Part shown: one piece after another, positions 15,825 through 24,874 of the stretch
Numbering within the stretch: position 1 is the stretch's first letter
Layout: each line of letters starts with the position of its first letter
Assembly: GCA_036787955.1 (NCBI GenBank)
Contig: DAIQOI010000001.1
Location: forward strand, 1-64,000
Reading direction: 5' to 3'
DNA from: UBA2336 sp036787955
GTDB taxonomy: Bacteria; Bacteroidota; Bacteroidia; Cytophagales; Cyclobacteriaceae
Length of the DNA: 64,000 nt
Notes under the pieces: generated by a model
What the model was told of the DNA's origin: nothing
Databases searched by the model: none
What the model saw: only the letters and a program-made list of their open reading frames with translations
Program-made: the position numbers and the translations under genes

Positions 15825-17414
15825 TTATTGAATGGGAATGTTAATAATATCGTTTGAAGTAACCGTTACCGGCTCGGGCGCTCCCTTGTAAGTCATCCGT
15901 ACTACCGTTTTCGGTTCTACAATTATACGGTCTCCGGGGCGCATTAACGCGCGCCAGGCACTTAGGTCAACCAGTTCACTGTTAACCGTCATTTCCTGAA
16001 CCCGCTGAGTACCCCTGGCCAATATAATTGACATATTCCGAATGCGGTAGTTGGCATCCTGGGGAACTTCGCTTTTAAAGTTTTCATCTGCTTCGGCGTT
16101 CACCCGCAATCCGGCAATAGCACCCGCCTTCACACCATTCTTTAAGTCAATGTCCCGCCCGTTATTATCCTTGGCAATAATACGGGGGCGCGGCACGGGT
16201 TTTACAATAAACTCTTCAGTACCGATGAAGGTACCTGAGCTGCTTACCGATAACACCACCTTGCGCTGATTGGGTATAATGGTTACCTGGCCTGTTTTTT
16301 GGCCCCGGATCAATTCAGCACCTTGTGCGGTAAAAGACGGATTATAATCATTGCCCAGGGCAGGTACTTCAACGTTTACCAGGTTACCGCATCCCATGTA
16401 CAACGTTGGCGCCACGCCGGTAGTAACGCGTATTGTGGGCTTGGCAACAATGTATTCGACTGTCTGCTTGTAAACCTGATCATTGAGTTTGATTTCGGCT
16501 GTAAAGGTTTGCTTGGATTGCCCTTTTGCATCGTAGTTACCTCCACGGGCGGTAAATTTTACTTTACCCATCTTAATGCCTGTTCCCGGATCAACTTCTA
16601 CTTTCAGCGGATTTCCGTTGTAATAAAATTCCGGACTTAAAGCAGAAGAAGATGCCGAAATAAACATGTCGGCTTCATAGGTAGCACCTGCAGCAACAAT
16701 AGCCGACTTGGGACGCACCATGGGTATGATGGTTTCAAAGCGAACCGTAGCCGCACCTGCTTCTTCAGCAAGTTTGCGCAGCGCCTGCGATTCATATTCC
16801 AGTACTTCAGACTGAATTTGCGTAACGGATGCGAGAGCGGCAATCACCGGTGTATTTTCAAACGTAAACGTGAGAAAATCTTTCCGCACATGGTCCGGAT
16901 CGTTGGCAAATTCAGGAATATCTTTAGGAGCGCGGGCCAACGTGCCAAAGTTAAGGCCCGTTAAACTGTTCAGCTCCTTTACAAAGTCGTTCAGCAACTT
17001 CTCAAAGTTTCTGCCATAAGGTGAATTCTTATCAATCATCATGGTTGCTACCTGAGAACCATGGTTGTTGATTATTTTTTCATCTACCTTATCGGAGCCG
17101 GAAACTTCAAGCATTTTCTTTTTCAGCTTTTCGATTTCGGCAACCGTTGCTGCTGTCAGTTCACGCACTTTTTTGGCTCGCTCAACAGCGCTTTTAATTT
17201 TCTCAACCTCACTCTTCCCACCTTCTTCAATAATCTTATTCAGTTGCTGTTGATTACTTTCAGTGGTCTCCTTAATTAGCTGTTCGAGCGTCCCGTTGAT
17301 AATAGCAAATTTCTCCAACACAGCATTACTTACCTGAAGGGCCAGAAGGGCCGTGAGCACCAGGTACATCATGCCGATCATCTTCTGCCGCGGGGTTTCT
17401 TTTTTACCTGCCAT
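15825..17414 (-). CDS. gldM: Type IX secretion motor protein GldM
   Basis: The 529-aa protein starts MAGKKETPRQKMIGMMYLVL and has one N-terminal transmembrane helix (about 13-33), as known for GldM/PorM. A helical bundle follows (about 35-230), then beta-rich periplasmic domains (about 230-529). GldM with GldL forms the proton-driven motor, and its long periplasmic arm reaches the GldK/N ring. It sits between gldL (51 bp upstream) and gldN (7 bp downstream). Confidence 0.96.
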   Translation of the reverse strand: MAGKKETPRQKMIGMMYLVLTALLALQVSNAVLEKFAIINGTLEQLIKETTESNQQQLNKIIEEGGKSEVEKIKSAVERAKKVRELTAATVAEIEKLKKKMLEVSGSDKVDEKIINNHGSQVATMMIDKNSPYGRNFEKLLNDFVKELNSLTGLNFGTLARAPKDIPEFANDPDHVRKDFLTFTFENTPVIAALASVTQIQSEVLEYESQALRKLAEEAGAATVRFETIIPMVRPKSAIVAAGATYEADMFISASSSALSPEFYYNGNPLKVEVDPGTGIKMGKVKFTARGGNYDAKGQSKQTFTAEIKLNDQVYKQTVEYIVAKPTIRVTTGVAPTLYMGCGNLVNVEVPALGNDYNPSFTAQGAELIRGQKTGQVTIIPNQRKVVLSVSSSGTFIGTEEFIVKPVPRPRIIAKDNNGRDIDLKNGVKAGAIAGLRVNAEADENFKSEVPQDANYRIRNMSIILARGTQRVQEMTVNSELVDLSAWRALMRPGDRIIVEPKTVVRMTYKGAPEPVTVTSNDIINIPIQ

Positions 17415-17465
17415 TGGCTTTTTTGGTTAATGTTTTAGTTGCTGTTTCCTAAACCCGGTGTCTGG

Positions 17466-18287
17466 TCACTGACCACCACCTTTCATGGCAGTAAGCATGC
17501 TGCCGTAAACTTTATTAAGAGCAGTGAGGTTATCGGTGAGCTTGGCCAGCTCAGAAGTGAACTTGGCCGTATTTTCACCGACCTTGCTGAGTCCCTGCAT
17601 GGCGCCGGTCAGGCTGTCGTAAAATTTATTCATGTTTTTAACATGGCTATCGGCATCCTTCAGTTCCATTTCATAAACTGAGTTCAGTGCAGCCAGGTTT
17701 TTGGTAACCTTTTGTACCTGTGCATGATACTCGCCCGCATCTTTCGTTGCATTGGCCATTGAGCTAACCGCTTCGATTGCTACTTTATAGGAAGCGTTCA
17801 TATCGGCCAGCGCCTTGGATGCAGCTTTTACGTTGGCGGCATATTCATTGTTGGCTACTGCTATGTTGGCCATATTGTTCATTTGTTTGGCGGATTCAGC
17901 CAGGTTGTTTAATCCCTTCGCCAGGTTATCGAGCAGGTTTTGATCCACTTTTGCATTTTTCAGCATTTCATCGATCTTAAGCAATGCAGATTCTTCCTTC
18001 CCGCCTGCTTTGCGTACCGTGGGTGAGGTAACAGAAGGTTCATAATCTTCGGCCAATTCGGGATAAACTTTCGACCAGTCCACTTCCTTGGCAGGGGGTT
18101 CAAAAGCACTCAGAAAGAAGATGATGGCCTCGGTAGTAAGACCCACCATCAGCATTTGGTCTGCGCCCTGCAGGTGTAGAATTTTAAACAATGCCCCAAT
18201 GATTACGACCGCTGCACCAATGCCGTAAACTTTGGGCATGATGGTTTTGAAGAGTAGTTCGAGGAATCCGCCTTTTTTCTTGCTCAT
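17466..18287 (-). CDS. gldL: Type IX secretion motor protein GldL
   Basis: The 273-aa protein begins with two transmembrane helices (about 17-35 and 42-60) separated by FKILHLQGADQML. The segment EPPAKEVDWSKVYPEL follows and then a long helical cytoplasmic tail. This is the GldL/PorL layout, in which a charged residue in the helices is used for proton flow (Glu48 in TTEAIIFF is the likely candidate). GldL surrounds the GldM helices to make the inner-membrane rotary motor. It lies 71 bp (or slightly more) downstream of gldK. Confidence 0.96.
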   Translation of the reverse strand: MSKKKGGFLELLFKTIMPKVYGIGAAVVIIGALFKILHLQGADQMLMVGLTTEAIIFFLSAFEPPAKEVDWSKVYPELAEDYEPSVTSPTVRKAGGKEESALLKIDEMLKNAKVDQNLLDNLAKGLNNLAESAKQMNNMANIAVANNEYAANVKAASKALADMNASYKVAIEAVSSMANATKDAGEYHAQVQKVTKNLAALNSVYEMELKDADSHVKNMNKFYDSLTGAMQGLSKVGENTAKFTSELAKLTDNLTALNKVYGSMLTAMKGGGQ

Positions 18288-18358
18288 TGTAGTATGGGTT
18301 TAAGGGTTGAAGTCTGGTTTTTATTTTGTGAAATAAAGATAACAGAGTTTATTCATAG

Positions 18359-19447
18359 TTAAAATTCCCGCCCACTGGAACGACCCAAGTGGGTGAGGGC
18401 ACAACGGAAACCAATGTAAGCGCGGGTCGAGTCTTTGAACTCGTAGGTGCGCGTACCGGTTTCGAGGTAATAGGCCACATCTTTCCAGGACCCACCACGA
18501 ACTACTTTCTTAGGCGCAATTTTTGGATCATACTTAGGGCTTTCCGGGTTGGTTCGCGGATCGATGTACTGAGGGTTGAGGTCCCATACCGTAGGCACGG
18601 ATGCAGGGTTGAAGTCGTCCAGGCACCATTCCGACACATTACCGGCCATATCGAATAAACCATAGTCATTCGGGAAATAAGACATTACCGGTGAGGTGTA
18701 GGCAAAGCCATCATCGTAAAAGTTTCCGCGGCCGGGCTTGAAATTAGCCAACATACAACCTTTGGAATTACGGACGTACGGATTGCCCCAGGGATACTTG
18801 GCAATGTCACGTCCGCCACGGGCAGCATATTCCCATTCCGCTTCCGAAGGGAGGCGAAAATTGGGCATAGGCGGTTCGCCAATGCTTTTGCGGTAATCGT
18901 TCCAGTAAGCAGTTCTCCACTGGCAGAAAAACATGGCAGCATCCCAGTTTATTCCCACCACCGGATAATCGTCATAGCCGGGATGCCAATAGTAATAATC
19001 CTGAATCGGATCGCCCATGTGGTGTGCAAAATCACGAACCCACACTGTGGTATCAGGATAGTACTTCTGCTTAAAAGTTTGGGGATCAACAGTTTGCAGG
19101 CCTTCAATGCTCCCGTTATCAACCAGGTAAAAGTTGGTAAACTGGCGGTATTCGTTATTTGTAATTTCCGTGTCATCCATGAAGAATGAGCCGATGGTTA
19201 CCTGCTTATTGAAGTTGATCTGCGTGGAGGCCGGATCTTCATCGGCCTGACCCATGTGAAAAGTACCGGCGGGAATGGGCATCATACCTGACGGCTGTGT
19301 CATCACCCACCCATGACGTCCCTGAACGCCAATAAGTTGCCCCTGATCTCCACCCCCTCCTCCTCCAATTCCCAGGAGGCCGCAAGCCGCAAGTGCAAAG
19401 CCAACTGCAAGCAGCAGTGTTTTTGAAAGAACGGATCTTTTATTCAT
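18359..19447 (-). CDS. gldK: Type IX secretion lipoprotein GldK
   Basis: I prefer the ATG at 19447 because it gives MNKRSVLSKTLLLAVGFALA with the lipid-accepting Cys at 22; the ATG at 19483 adds 12 residues. The body is a formylglycine-generating-enzyme (SUMF1) type fold: MPIPAGTFHMG, FFMDDTEITNNEYRQF, FRLPSEAEWEYAARGG and DMAGNVSEWCLDD, ending in RVGFRC-like YIGFRCAL. GldK/PorK uses this fold structurally and forms rings with GldN at the outer membrane. It is the first gene of gldKLMN. Confidence 0.95.
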   Translation of the reverse strand: MNKRSVLSKTLLLAVGFALAACGLLGIGGGGGGDQGQLIGVQGRHGWVMTQPSGMMPIPAGTFHMGQADEDPASTQINFNKQVTIGSFFMDDTEITNNEYRQFTNFYLVDNGSIEGLQTVDPQTFKQKYYPDTTVWVRDFAHHMGDPIQDYYYWHPGYDDYPVVGINWDAAMFFCQWRTAYWNDYRKSIGEPPMPNFRLPSEAEWEYAARGGRDIAKYPWGNPYVRNSKGCMLANFKPGRGNFYDDGFAYTSPVMSYFPNDYGLFDMAGNVSEWCLDDFNPASVPTVWDLNPQYIDPRTNPESPKYDPKIAPKKVVRGGSWKDVAYYLETGTRTYEFKDSTRAYIGFRCALTHLGRSSGREF

Positions 19448-19584
19448 ATCGATCATTATGTAACTGCTTTTTTCCTTTTTCATAGCTCATTTAAGTCCCG
19501 AAAATACCGCTTAACGCACCAATTCAGGAAACAAATGTTTACCAAATTGAGTAAAATCCTTTTAAATCCAAAATTTTGTTCCCA

Positions 19585-20565
19585 TCAATGCCTGTATCGG
19601 GGGGTCCGGACAATTTTTTTTCCGACACCCACACTTACCGGCAATTGGTAGGTAAGCAGTATTTCGTGAGAGAAATTTTCCTTAGCCGCTCTGTCCTTAA
19701 CCACCACGTCAATTGCATAGCCCAGGCGAAGGGATTTATCTTTCAAAAAACTATATCCTAACATCAGGTTGGCTGCCTCACCTGAACGAAACGACAGCCC
19801 CCCCCACATCGTATTCCGCAAGGTAGCAAGTACCCCTAGATCCACAGAAAATTCGTTGAAATCAGTTTTTAGCAGGATGGTTGGATTTATTTGCAGGTCA
19901 AAATTCACATCATAAAAATACCCGGCTGTAAAGTTCATGTGATTGGTCAGGGCGTTTCGTTGGCTTACCCCAAAGTCGAACTGCGATTTGAGCAGGTGGT
20001 TAAACCCGATGGCCGCATAATATTTTTCCGTTCGGTACATAACTCCAATGCCCAGGTCTGGCCTGATCTGCGACTCCTTGCCGGTGCGGATTTGTCCGGT
20101 ATTCGGATCGATGAGCAAGGGATCGTTGGGCTGAATTAACCGGTATTTATTAAAGTCCAACGTCTGCGAATACATGCCCAGTTTTATCCCGAAACTCAGT
20201 TTGTTTTCCCGGATACCCAGATGGTAGGCATACATGGCCTGCACCTCCAGATTATTCTGTGGGCCCAGTTTGTCGTTCAGTATATACGTGGCAAAGCCGC
20301 TTTTGAGGCGGTGTATAGGTGCGCTGAAAGAAATCAACTGACTGGTGGGGGCATTGCCATCATTGAATGAGGATTCGTAACCTAACCACTGACTGCGATG
20401 AACGGCCGTGGCTTCCGTAACTCCGCTTGCCCCGGCCGCGGCAGGGGTTAAATAAACATGATTGAACATGTATTGTGTAAAATGGGCATCCTGCTGGGCA
20501 AGAGCGGTCAGGCTGATTGACACCAGCATCAGGGCAAAAAGTACGCTGAAGGCGTTCCGTGACAT
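19585..20565 (-). CDS. PorP/SprF family type IX secretion outer-membrane protein
   Basis: The 326-aa protein has a signal peptide (ALAQ, about 24). The first mature residues, QDAHFTQYMFNHVYLTPAAAG, are the hallmark of the PorP/SprF family. Many amphipathic strands follow, as in an outer-membrane barrel of about 14 strands. Family members link the type IX machinery or its SprB-type substrates to the cell surface. It lies upstream of gldK on the same strand with a gap of about 100-140 bp, so it may be cotranscribed with gldKLMN. Confidence 0.92.
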   Translation of the reverse strand: MSRNAFSVLFALMLVSISLTALAQQDAHFTQYMFNHVYLTPAAAGASGVTEATAVHRSQWLGYESSFNDGNAPTSQLISFSAPIHRLKSGFATYILNDKLGPQNNLEVQAMYAYHLGIRENKLSFGIKLGMYSQTLDFNKYRLIQPNDPLLIDPNTGQIRTGKESQIRPDLGIGVMYRTEKYYAAIGFNHLLKSQFDFGVSQRNALTNHMNFTAGYFYDVNFDLQINPTILLKTDFNEFSVDLGVLATLRNTMWGGLSFRSGEAANLMLGYSFLKDKSLRLGYAIDVVVKDRAAKENFSHEILLTYQLPVSVGVGKKIVRTPRYRH

Positions 20566-20678
20566 TCGTTTCCAAAAAGTAAGGTCTAAAGTAAAGTTTT
20601 TTTTATCAGACTTTCAACCGGGATGTAATTAAAGTGTAATAAAAACGATAAGTTGATAAAATTCAAAGAATGAGCAGG

Positions 20679-21455
20679 TTACTTATTACCATTAACCTGC
20701 TTGATATACAGTTCAATGGCACCGGTCATCGAGGGTGCGTTCGGCTGGGGAGCCTCAATGTCCAATATCAGGCCCGCCTCGCGCACAGCCTTTGCCGTGG
20801 CCGAGCCAAACGCTGCAATGCGGGTATTATTTTGCTTAAAATCGGGGAAGTTGGTGAACAACGAGGCAATTCCGGATGGACTGAAGAAAGCCAGTATGTC
20901 ATAATACACGTTTTTTAAATCCGATAAATCACTGGCCACCGTCTGGTACATTACCGCCTCAGTGAATGCAAATCCATTTTGCCGCAAAAAATCAGGGATG
21001 TCGTTTTTGCGGATATCGGAGCAGGGAAAAAGGAACTTCTCGTTTTTGTGCTTCTTAAGGATTTCAAAAAGGTCTTCCACGGTCCTAAGACCGGTAAATA
21101 TTTTTCTTTTTCGTATTACTATGTATTTCTGCAGGTAGTTGGAAGTTTGGTCGGAGATGCAGAAATACTTCATTTCCGGGGGCATTTCGATTTTCAGTTC
21201 CCGGCAAATATGAAAGAAGTGATCAACGGCATGACGGCTGGTGAAAATAACAGCCGTATGGGCAAGTATATCAACTTTTTGTTTTCTGAATTCCTTCACC
21301 GACAGGGGCTCAACCTGAATGAAGGGCCGGAAATCAATCTTCAGGTTATATTTTTCGGCTAATTTAAAATAGGGCGAGTTGGGATCGGTCGGTGCTTCCT
21401 GCGTGACCAGAATGCTCCTGACCTTACGCATCCGGTCGTTTACTTTATCGCTCAT
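20679..21455 (-). CDS. hemD: Uroporphyrinogen-III synthase
   Basis: The ATG at 21455 gives the family start MSDKVNDRMRKVRSILVTQE; the longer frame from 21620 reads through the DUF4271 gene and is not credible. The 258-aa protein has the two-domain HemD pattern with FRPFIQVEPLSVKEFRKQ, AVIFTSRHAVDHFF and FSPSGIASLFTNFP. HemD closes the tetrapyrrole ring with inversion of ring D in heme synthesis. It lies 17 bp after the DUF4271 gene, and a TACCTTTG box lies inside the end of that gene. Confidence 0.92.
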   Translation of the reverse strand: MSDKVNDRMRKVRSILVTQEAPTDPNSPYFKLAEKYNLKIDFRPFIQVEPLSVKEFRKQKVDILAHTAVIFTSRHAVDHFFHICRELKIEMPPEMKYFCISDQTSNYLQKYIVIRKRKIFTGLRTVEDLFEILKKHKNEKFLFPCSDIRKNDIPDFLRQNGFAFTEAVMYQTVASDLSDLKNVYYDILAFFSPSGIASLFTNFPDFKQNNTRIAAFGSATAKAVREAGLILDIEAPQPNAPSMTGAIELYIKQVNGNK

Positions 21456-21472
21456 AGCAACTCCTGACGGGT

Positions 21473-22531
21473 TCAAACTTTCCAATTTGCTGTTGCCGTT
21501 AACAGTATAGGTCCGATTTCCGTGGCACAAAGGTACGAAAATAAATGAATCGCACTGAGGCGCGTCTGGAACCGCAGTTTCCCCCAAACAAGCATGAGCC
21601 AGCTGATGCCAAGTATCCAAACAAAGTACCGGTTTACAGTCAGGTTAAAAGAAAATGATGAAAATATGAATACGCCCGCAACCTGTATCCCCAACAGAGC
21701 AAGCCCCAGCAGCAGCAAATACCTTACAAAACCAATATACTGTAACCCTTTCCATGCGGAAATGTTGAACATGGCTGAAAATAAAAATATCACCAATCCT
21801 TTGGTTAATAACAGCATACCAAAAGCAACCGTTTGCCTGAAACAACCATACCCGATCTCTGTTAAAGCCACCCCGGATGCCTCCGGTTGCACACGAAGTA
21901 CCGAGTAAACAAATGCCACCAGAATTAACAACAATATATTTGTCGTGTTGGTTACCCTGTTGTACATCGGGTGATCCCCACCCTCCCTGAATGATAACAA
22001 AGAAGAAACATTCAGATAACTTATAACGAACAGCCGGTTCACCCTCAGCATGCCAAGCAGAATAGCCAGCGTAATTACCAACGCTACAAGCAGAAAATCG
22101 CGATAGGATTGTACCGGCCTTAAATCCGTTTCAGGGTAAACCGGAACCGACAATGATGATCGGACATAAATCTGTACATCCGGCAGATATCCCTTTGGAT
22201 GGTAAAGGTTTAACCAAAGCTTTTGTTTACCGAATATCCTGCTAATGCTGTCAACCGGCCAGCATATCTGCCGTGCATCGCTCTCTAACAGATTTCCTTC
22301 GACAAAGAAAGCCAGGGGTTCACTGCTTTCCACAACAAGATAATCCCCGCGATAACGGGTGGCATCCACAACCAGCCAGGCCGATGTTGCTTTTGTTGAC
22401 CCACGTAACGAAGTCCATCCACCCGGCGTTTGCACCTTCAGGCTATCTGCCAGGTTGGCTTTGGTATACCAGGTTTGCGACCATGAAGAGCCCGATAAGG
22501 CAAGCAGTATAACAAGTGGCAGACAGCGCAT
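21473..22531 (-). CDS. DUF4271 domain membrane protein
   Basis: The ATG at 22531 starts a clean signal peptide (MRCLPLVILLALSGSSWSQ); an upstream ATG at 22555 adds 8 residues. A beta-rich extracytoplasmic part (about 20-130) is followed by six or so transmembrane helices (about 145-345). The last part contains YIGFVRYLLLLGLALLGIQ and FHLFSYLCATEIGPI, fitting the DUF4271 family. These proteins are commonly found just before hemD in Bacteroidota, but their function is not known. The gene is divergent from hemW. Confidence 0.85.
   Translation of the reverse strand: MRCLPLVILLALSGSSWSQTWYTKANLADSLKVQTPGGWTSLRGSTKATSAWLVVDATRYRGDYLVVESSEPLAFFVEGNLLESDARQICWPVDSISRIFGKQKLWLNLYHPKGYLPDVQIYVRSSLSVPVYPETDLRPVQSYRDFLLVALVITLAILLGMLRVNRLFVISYLNVSSLLSFREGGDHPMYNRVTNTTNILLLILVAFVYSVLRVQPEASGVALTEIGYGCFRQTVAFGMLLLTKGLVIFLFSAMFNISAWKGLQYIGFVRYLLLLGLALLGIQVAGVFIFSSFSFNLTVNRYFVWILGISWLMLVWGKLRFQTRLSAIHLFSYLCATEIGPILLTATANWKV
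21528..21535 (-). promoter_or_regulatory. Candidate -7 box (TACCTTTG) for hemD, inside the DUF4271 gene
   Basis: The minus strand reads TACCTTTG about 72 bp before the hemD ATG, within the 3' end of the upstream gene. It matches TAnnTTTG exactly. No TTTG -33 box is seen. It could be chance. Confidence 0.25.
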
Positions 22532-22581
22532 AGAATAAGGTTCAAAAATAAACATTCATGTAGCTTTACACGCATTTATTC

Positions 22582-23712
22582 ATGGCCGGCATTTATCTGC
22601 ATATTCCATTCTGCCGAAAGGCTTGCCATTATTGTGACTTTCATTTTTCCACCAACCGGCAAAATGAAGGCGAGGTGGTACAGGCCATGGCAAAGGAAAT
22701 TTTTTTGCAGAAAGATTATCTTACTGACCCGGCTATCGAAACCATCTATTTTGGCGGTGGCACTCCTTCCTTACTGCGCCTGAAACACCTGGAATTGCTG
22801 CTGCATACCCTGCACAAGAATTTTCGGATTACAGCCGATGCCGAAATCACGCTGGAGGCCAATCCGGACGACCTTTCTACCAACACGCTGGCCGCCTTCC
22901 GGAGCTTAGGCATAAACCGCCTGAGCCTTGGCGTTCAAACTTTTCACGACCCATTTTTAAAATATCTCAATCGTACCCACTCGGCCGACACATCTATCCG
23001 TGCTTTTCGGCTCGCACGCGAACAGGGCTTTACCAACATTAACCTCGACTTAATTTTTGCCATGCCGGGGCAAACCCTGGATATGCTGGAGGACGATGTA
23101 CGAAAACTACTCTGGCTGAATCCGGAGCATATTTCAGCTTATACCCTTACTATTGAAGAGCGAACGGTTTTTGGCTGGCGCCATAAGAAAGGATTGCTTC
23201 AGCCTGTGCCCGATGATTACGCAGCCGAAGCGTTCTTGCTGGTAGATGACTTTCTGACCAGCGCAGGGTACAGGCATTATGAAATTTCCAATTATGCACG
23301 TACTGGTTTTGTGTCAAAACACAACAGCAGCTACTGGAAGCAAACGCCTTACCTGGGTATTGGCCCCGGTGCACATTCTTTTAATGGATTAAGCCGCCAG
23401 GCCAATGTTGCCAATAATTACCTCTACGTAAAACAAATCAGCCAGGGCATTGTGCCCGCAACCGTTGAAAAACTTTCAGATAAAGACCGGATCAATGAAT
23501 ATATCCTCACCTCCTTGCGAACTGATGCCGGCCTGGATCTCACCTATCTCAAAGAGATTCTTGGCTTTACTATGGATGTGTTGCAGTTGCAGTGCATTCG
23601 CAAATGGTGTGCACTTGGATTAATGAACTGCACTGAAAGCCGGATAATTCTTACCCGGAAGGGAATGCTGCTGGCCGATAAACTGGCTTCCGATTTATTT
23701 GTAACCACCTGA
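22582..23712 (+). CDS. hemW: HemW-like radical SAM protein
   Basis: The 376-aa protein begins MAGIYLHIPFCRKACHYCDF: the radical SAM cluster cysteines are Cys11, Cys15 and Cys18, and CDF (not CxC) after the last one is typical of HemW rather than HemN. Further motifs are TIYFGGGTPSLL and RLSLGVQTFHD. The C-terminal HemN domain ends the protein. HemW acts in heme handling (heme chaperone) rather than as coproporphyrinogen oxidase. The gene is divergent from DUF4271-hemD, so heme functions cluster here. Confidence 0.92.
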   Translation: MAGIYLHIPFCRKACHYCDFHFSTNRQNEGEVVQAMAKEIFLQKDYLTDPAIETIYFGGGTPSLLRLKHLELLLHTLHKNFRITADAEITLEANPDDLSTNTLAAFRSLGINRLSLGVQTFHDPFLKYLNRTHSADTSIRAFRLAREQGFTNINLDLIFAMPGQTLDMLEDDVRKLLWLNPEHISAYTLTIEERTVFGWRHKKGLLQPVPDDYAAEAFLLVDDFLTSAGYRHYEISNYARTGFVSKHNSSYWKQTPYLGIGPGAHSFNGLSRQANVANNYLYVKQISQGIVPATVEKLSDKDRINEYILTSLRTDAGLDLTYLKEILGFTMDVLQLQCIRKWCALGLMNCTESRIILTRKGMLLADKLASDLFVTT

Positions 23713-23767
23713 ATGCAGGCCCGTGTGAAAAGATTTTCTAATTTGGCTTGCCTAATCCTCTGCCCAC

Positions 23768-24139
23768 ATGTCCCGGTCTGCCGAAGAAAAACGCGTGTAC
23801 ATGCTGTTAAAAAGCGTAATATTTCACTACCACGGCCTTGACGAAACAGAACGTATAGATCTGGAAAAAACCGCAACAGAACTGGACGCATTCGAAGAAT
23901 ACAAATGGGCCGGTGAATTTATTGCACAAGACTATGTAACCGCATTTGAACGCGCCCGCGACTACCTGAACGAAATCATTGCCGACTACCCGAAGGAAAA
24001 AAGGGTAGAACTGATCCAGATGGTATGGCAGGCCAACAACCTGAAAGGTTACGTAACAGAGATGGAGGCCACTGCCATGCTTAAGCTGGCCAAAGACTGG
24101 AACGTGGAGCGTGAGTTGGTTAATCTGATGCTTGGCTGA
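23768..24139 (+). CDS. TerB-like small helical protein
   Basis: The 123-aa protein is all-helical and acidic, with no signal peptide. The C-terminal part (GYVTEMEATAMLKLAKDWNV) resembles the TerB-type helical fold, where a growth- or metal-sensing role is suspected but not proven. It ends 9 bp before the stop of the convergent response-regulator gene. Family assignment is tentative. Confidence 0.6.
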   Translation: MSRSAEEKRVYMLLKSVIFHYHGLDETERIDLEKTATELDAFEEYKWAGEFIAQDYVTAFERARDYLNEIIADYPKEKRVELIQMVWQANNLKGYVTEMEATAMLKLAKDWNVERELVNLMLG

Positions 24140-24148
24140 ACGCCTCTT

Positions 24149-24874
24149 CTACAAACTCATCATCTCCTTAAAGCGAGCAGCCTGCCTGCGGCTTACCTCA
24201 ACTTTATCACCTCCACGCAGTTTAACCATAAGACCACCATTAAACCACGGCTCAATGCCTTCAACCCAACTCAGGTTTATAATATGTTTACGGCTGGCCC
24301 TGAAGAACGCCCGTTCATCGAGTTTCTCATCCAAAGCATTTAACGATTTATGAATCATGGGCCGGTTACCGTCAAAATACACCTTTATGTAATTGCCATC
24401 CGATTCAAATAACCGGATATTGGCCAGGCTTACAAACCAACAGCGATCACCATCTTTAACAAACACCTGATCGTTCAAACCGAGCTTTTTCACCCCCGTA
24501 CCTTGTGATGCGGCCTGCCTGCTGCGCTCTTTTTCCATTACTTTGGTAATGGCATCAGCCAGGCGCTCAGGCTGGATAGGTTTCAGCAGATAATCCAGCG
24601 CATTGACTTCAAAGGCCTTCAGGGCAAATTCGTCATAAGCGGTGGTGAAAATCACCATGGGTACCGAGTCGAGCTCTTCGAGCAACTGAAATCCGGTTTT
24701 GTCGGGCATCTGAATATCCAGAAAGAGCAGGTCCGGATTCGATTCATTAATCAAGCGCAATGCTTCCTCGGCATTGGCAGCTTCTCCTACCACTTCAATA
24801 GCCGGATGGGCTTCCAGTAATTTCAGCAATTCCTTACGCGCCAGGCGCTCATCGTCAACCAATATCGCTTTCAT
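24149..24874 (-). CDS. LytTR-family response regulator
   Basis: The 241-aa protein has an N-terminal receiver domain with the acidic pair Asp7/Asp8, phospho-acceptor Asp53 (LLFLDIQMPDKTGF), Thr78 and Lys98 (YLLKPI). A linker is followed by a LytTR DNA-binding domain (about 140-241) with FESDGNYIKVYF and FFRASRKHIINL. It should regulate transcription after phosphorylation by the histidine kinase encoded immediately upstream, whose stop overlaps its start by 4 bp. The target genes cannot be read from the sequence. Confidence 0.93.
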   Translation of the reverse strand: MKAILVDDERLARKELLKLLEAHPAIEVVGEAANAEEALRLINESNPDLLFLDIQMPDKTGFQLLEELDSVPMVIFTTAYDEFALKAFEVNALDYLLKPIQPERLADAITKVMEKERSRQAASQGTGVKKLGLNDQVFVKDGDRCWFVSLANIRLFESDGNYIKVYFDGNRPMIHKSLNALDEKLDERAFFRASRKHIINLSWVEGIEPWFNGGLMVKLRGGDKVEVSRRQAARFKEMMSL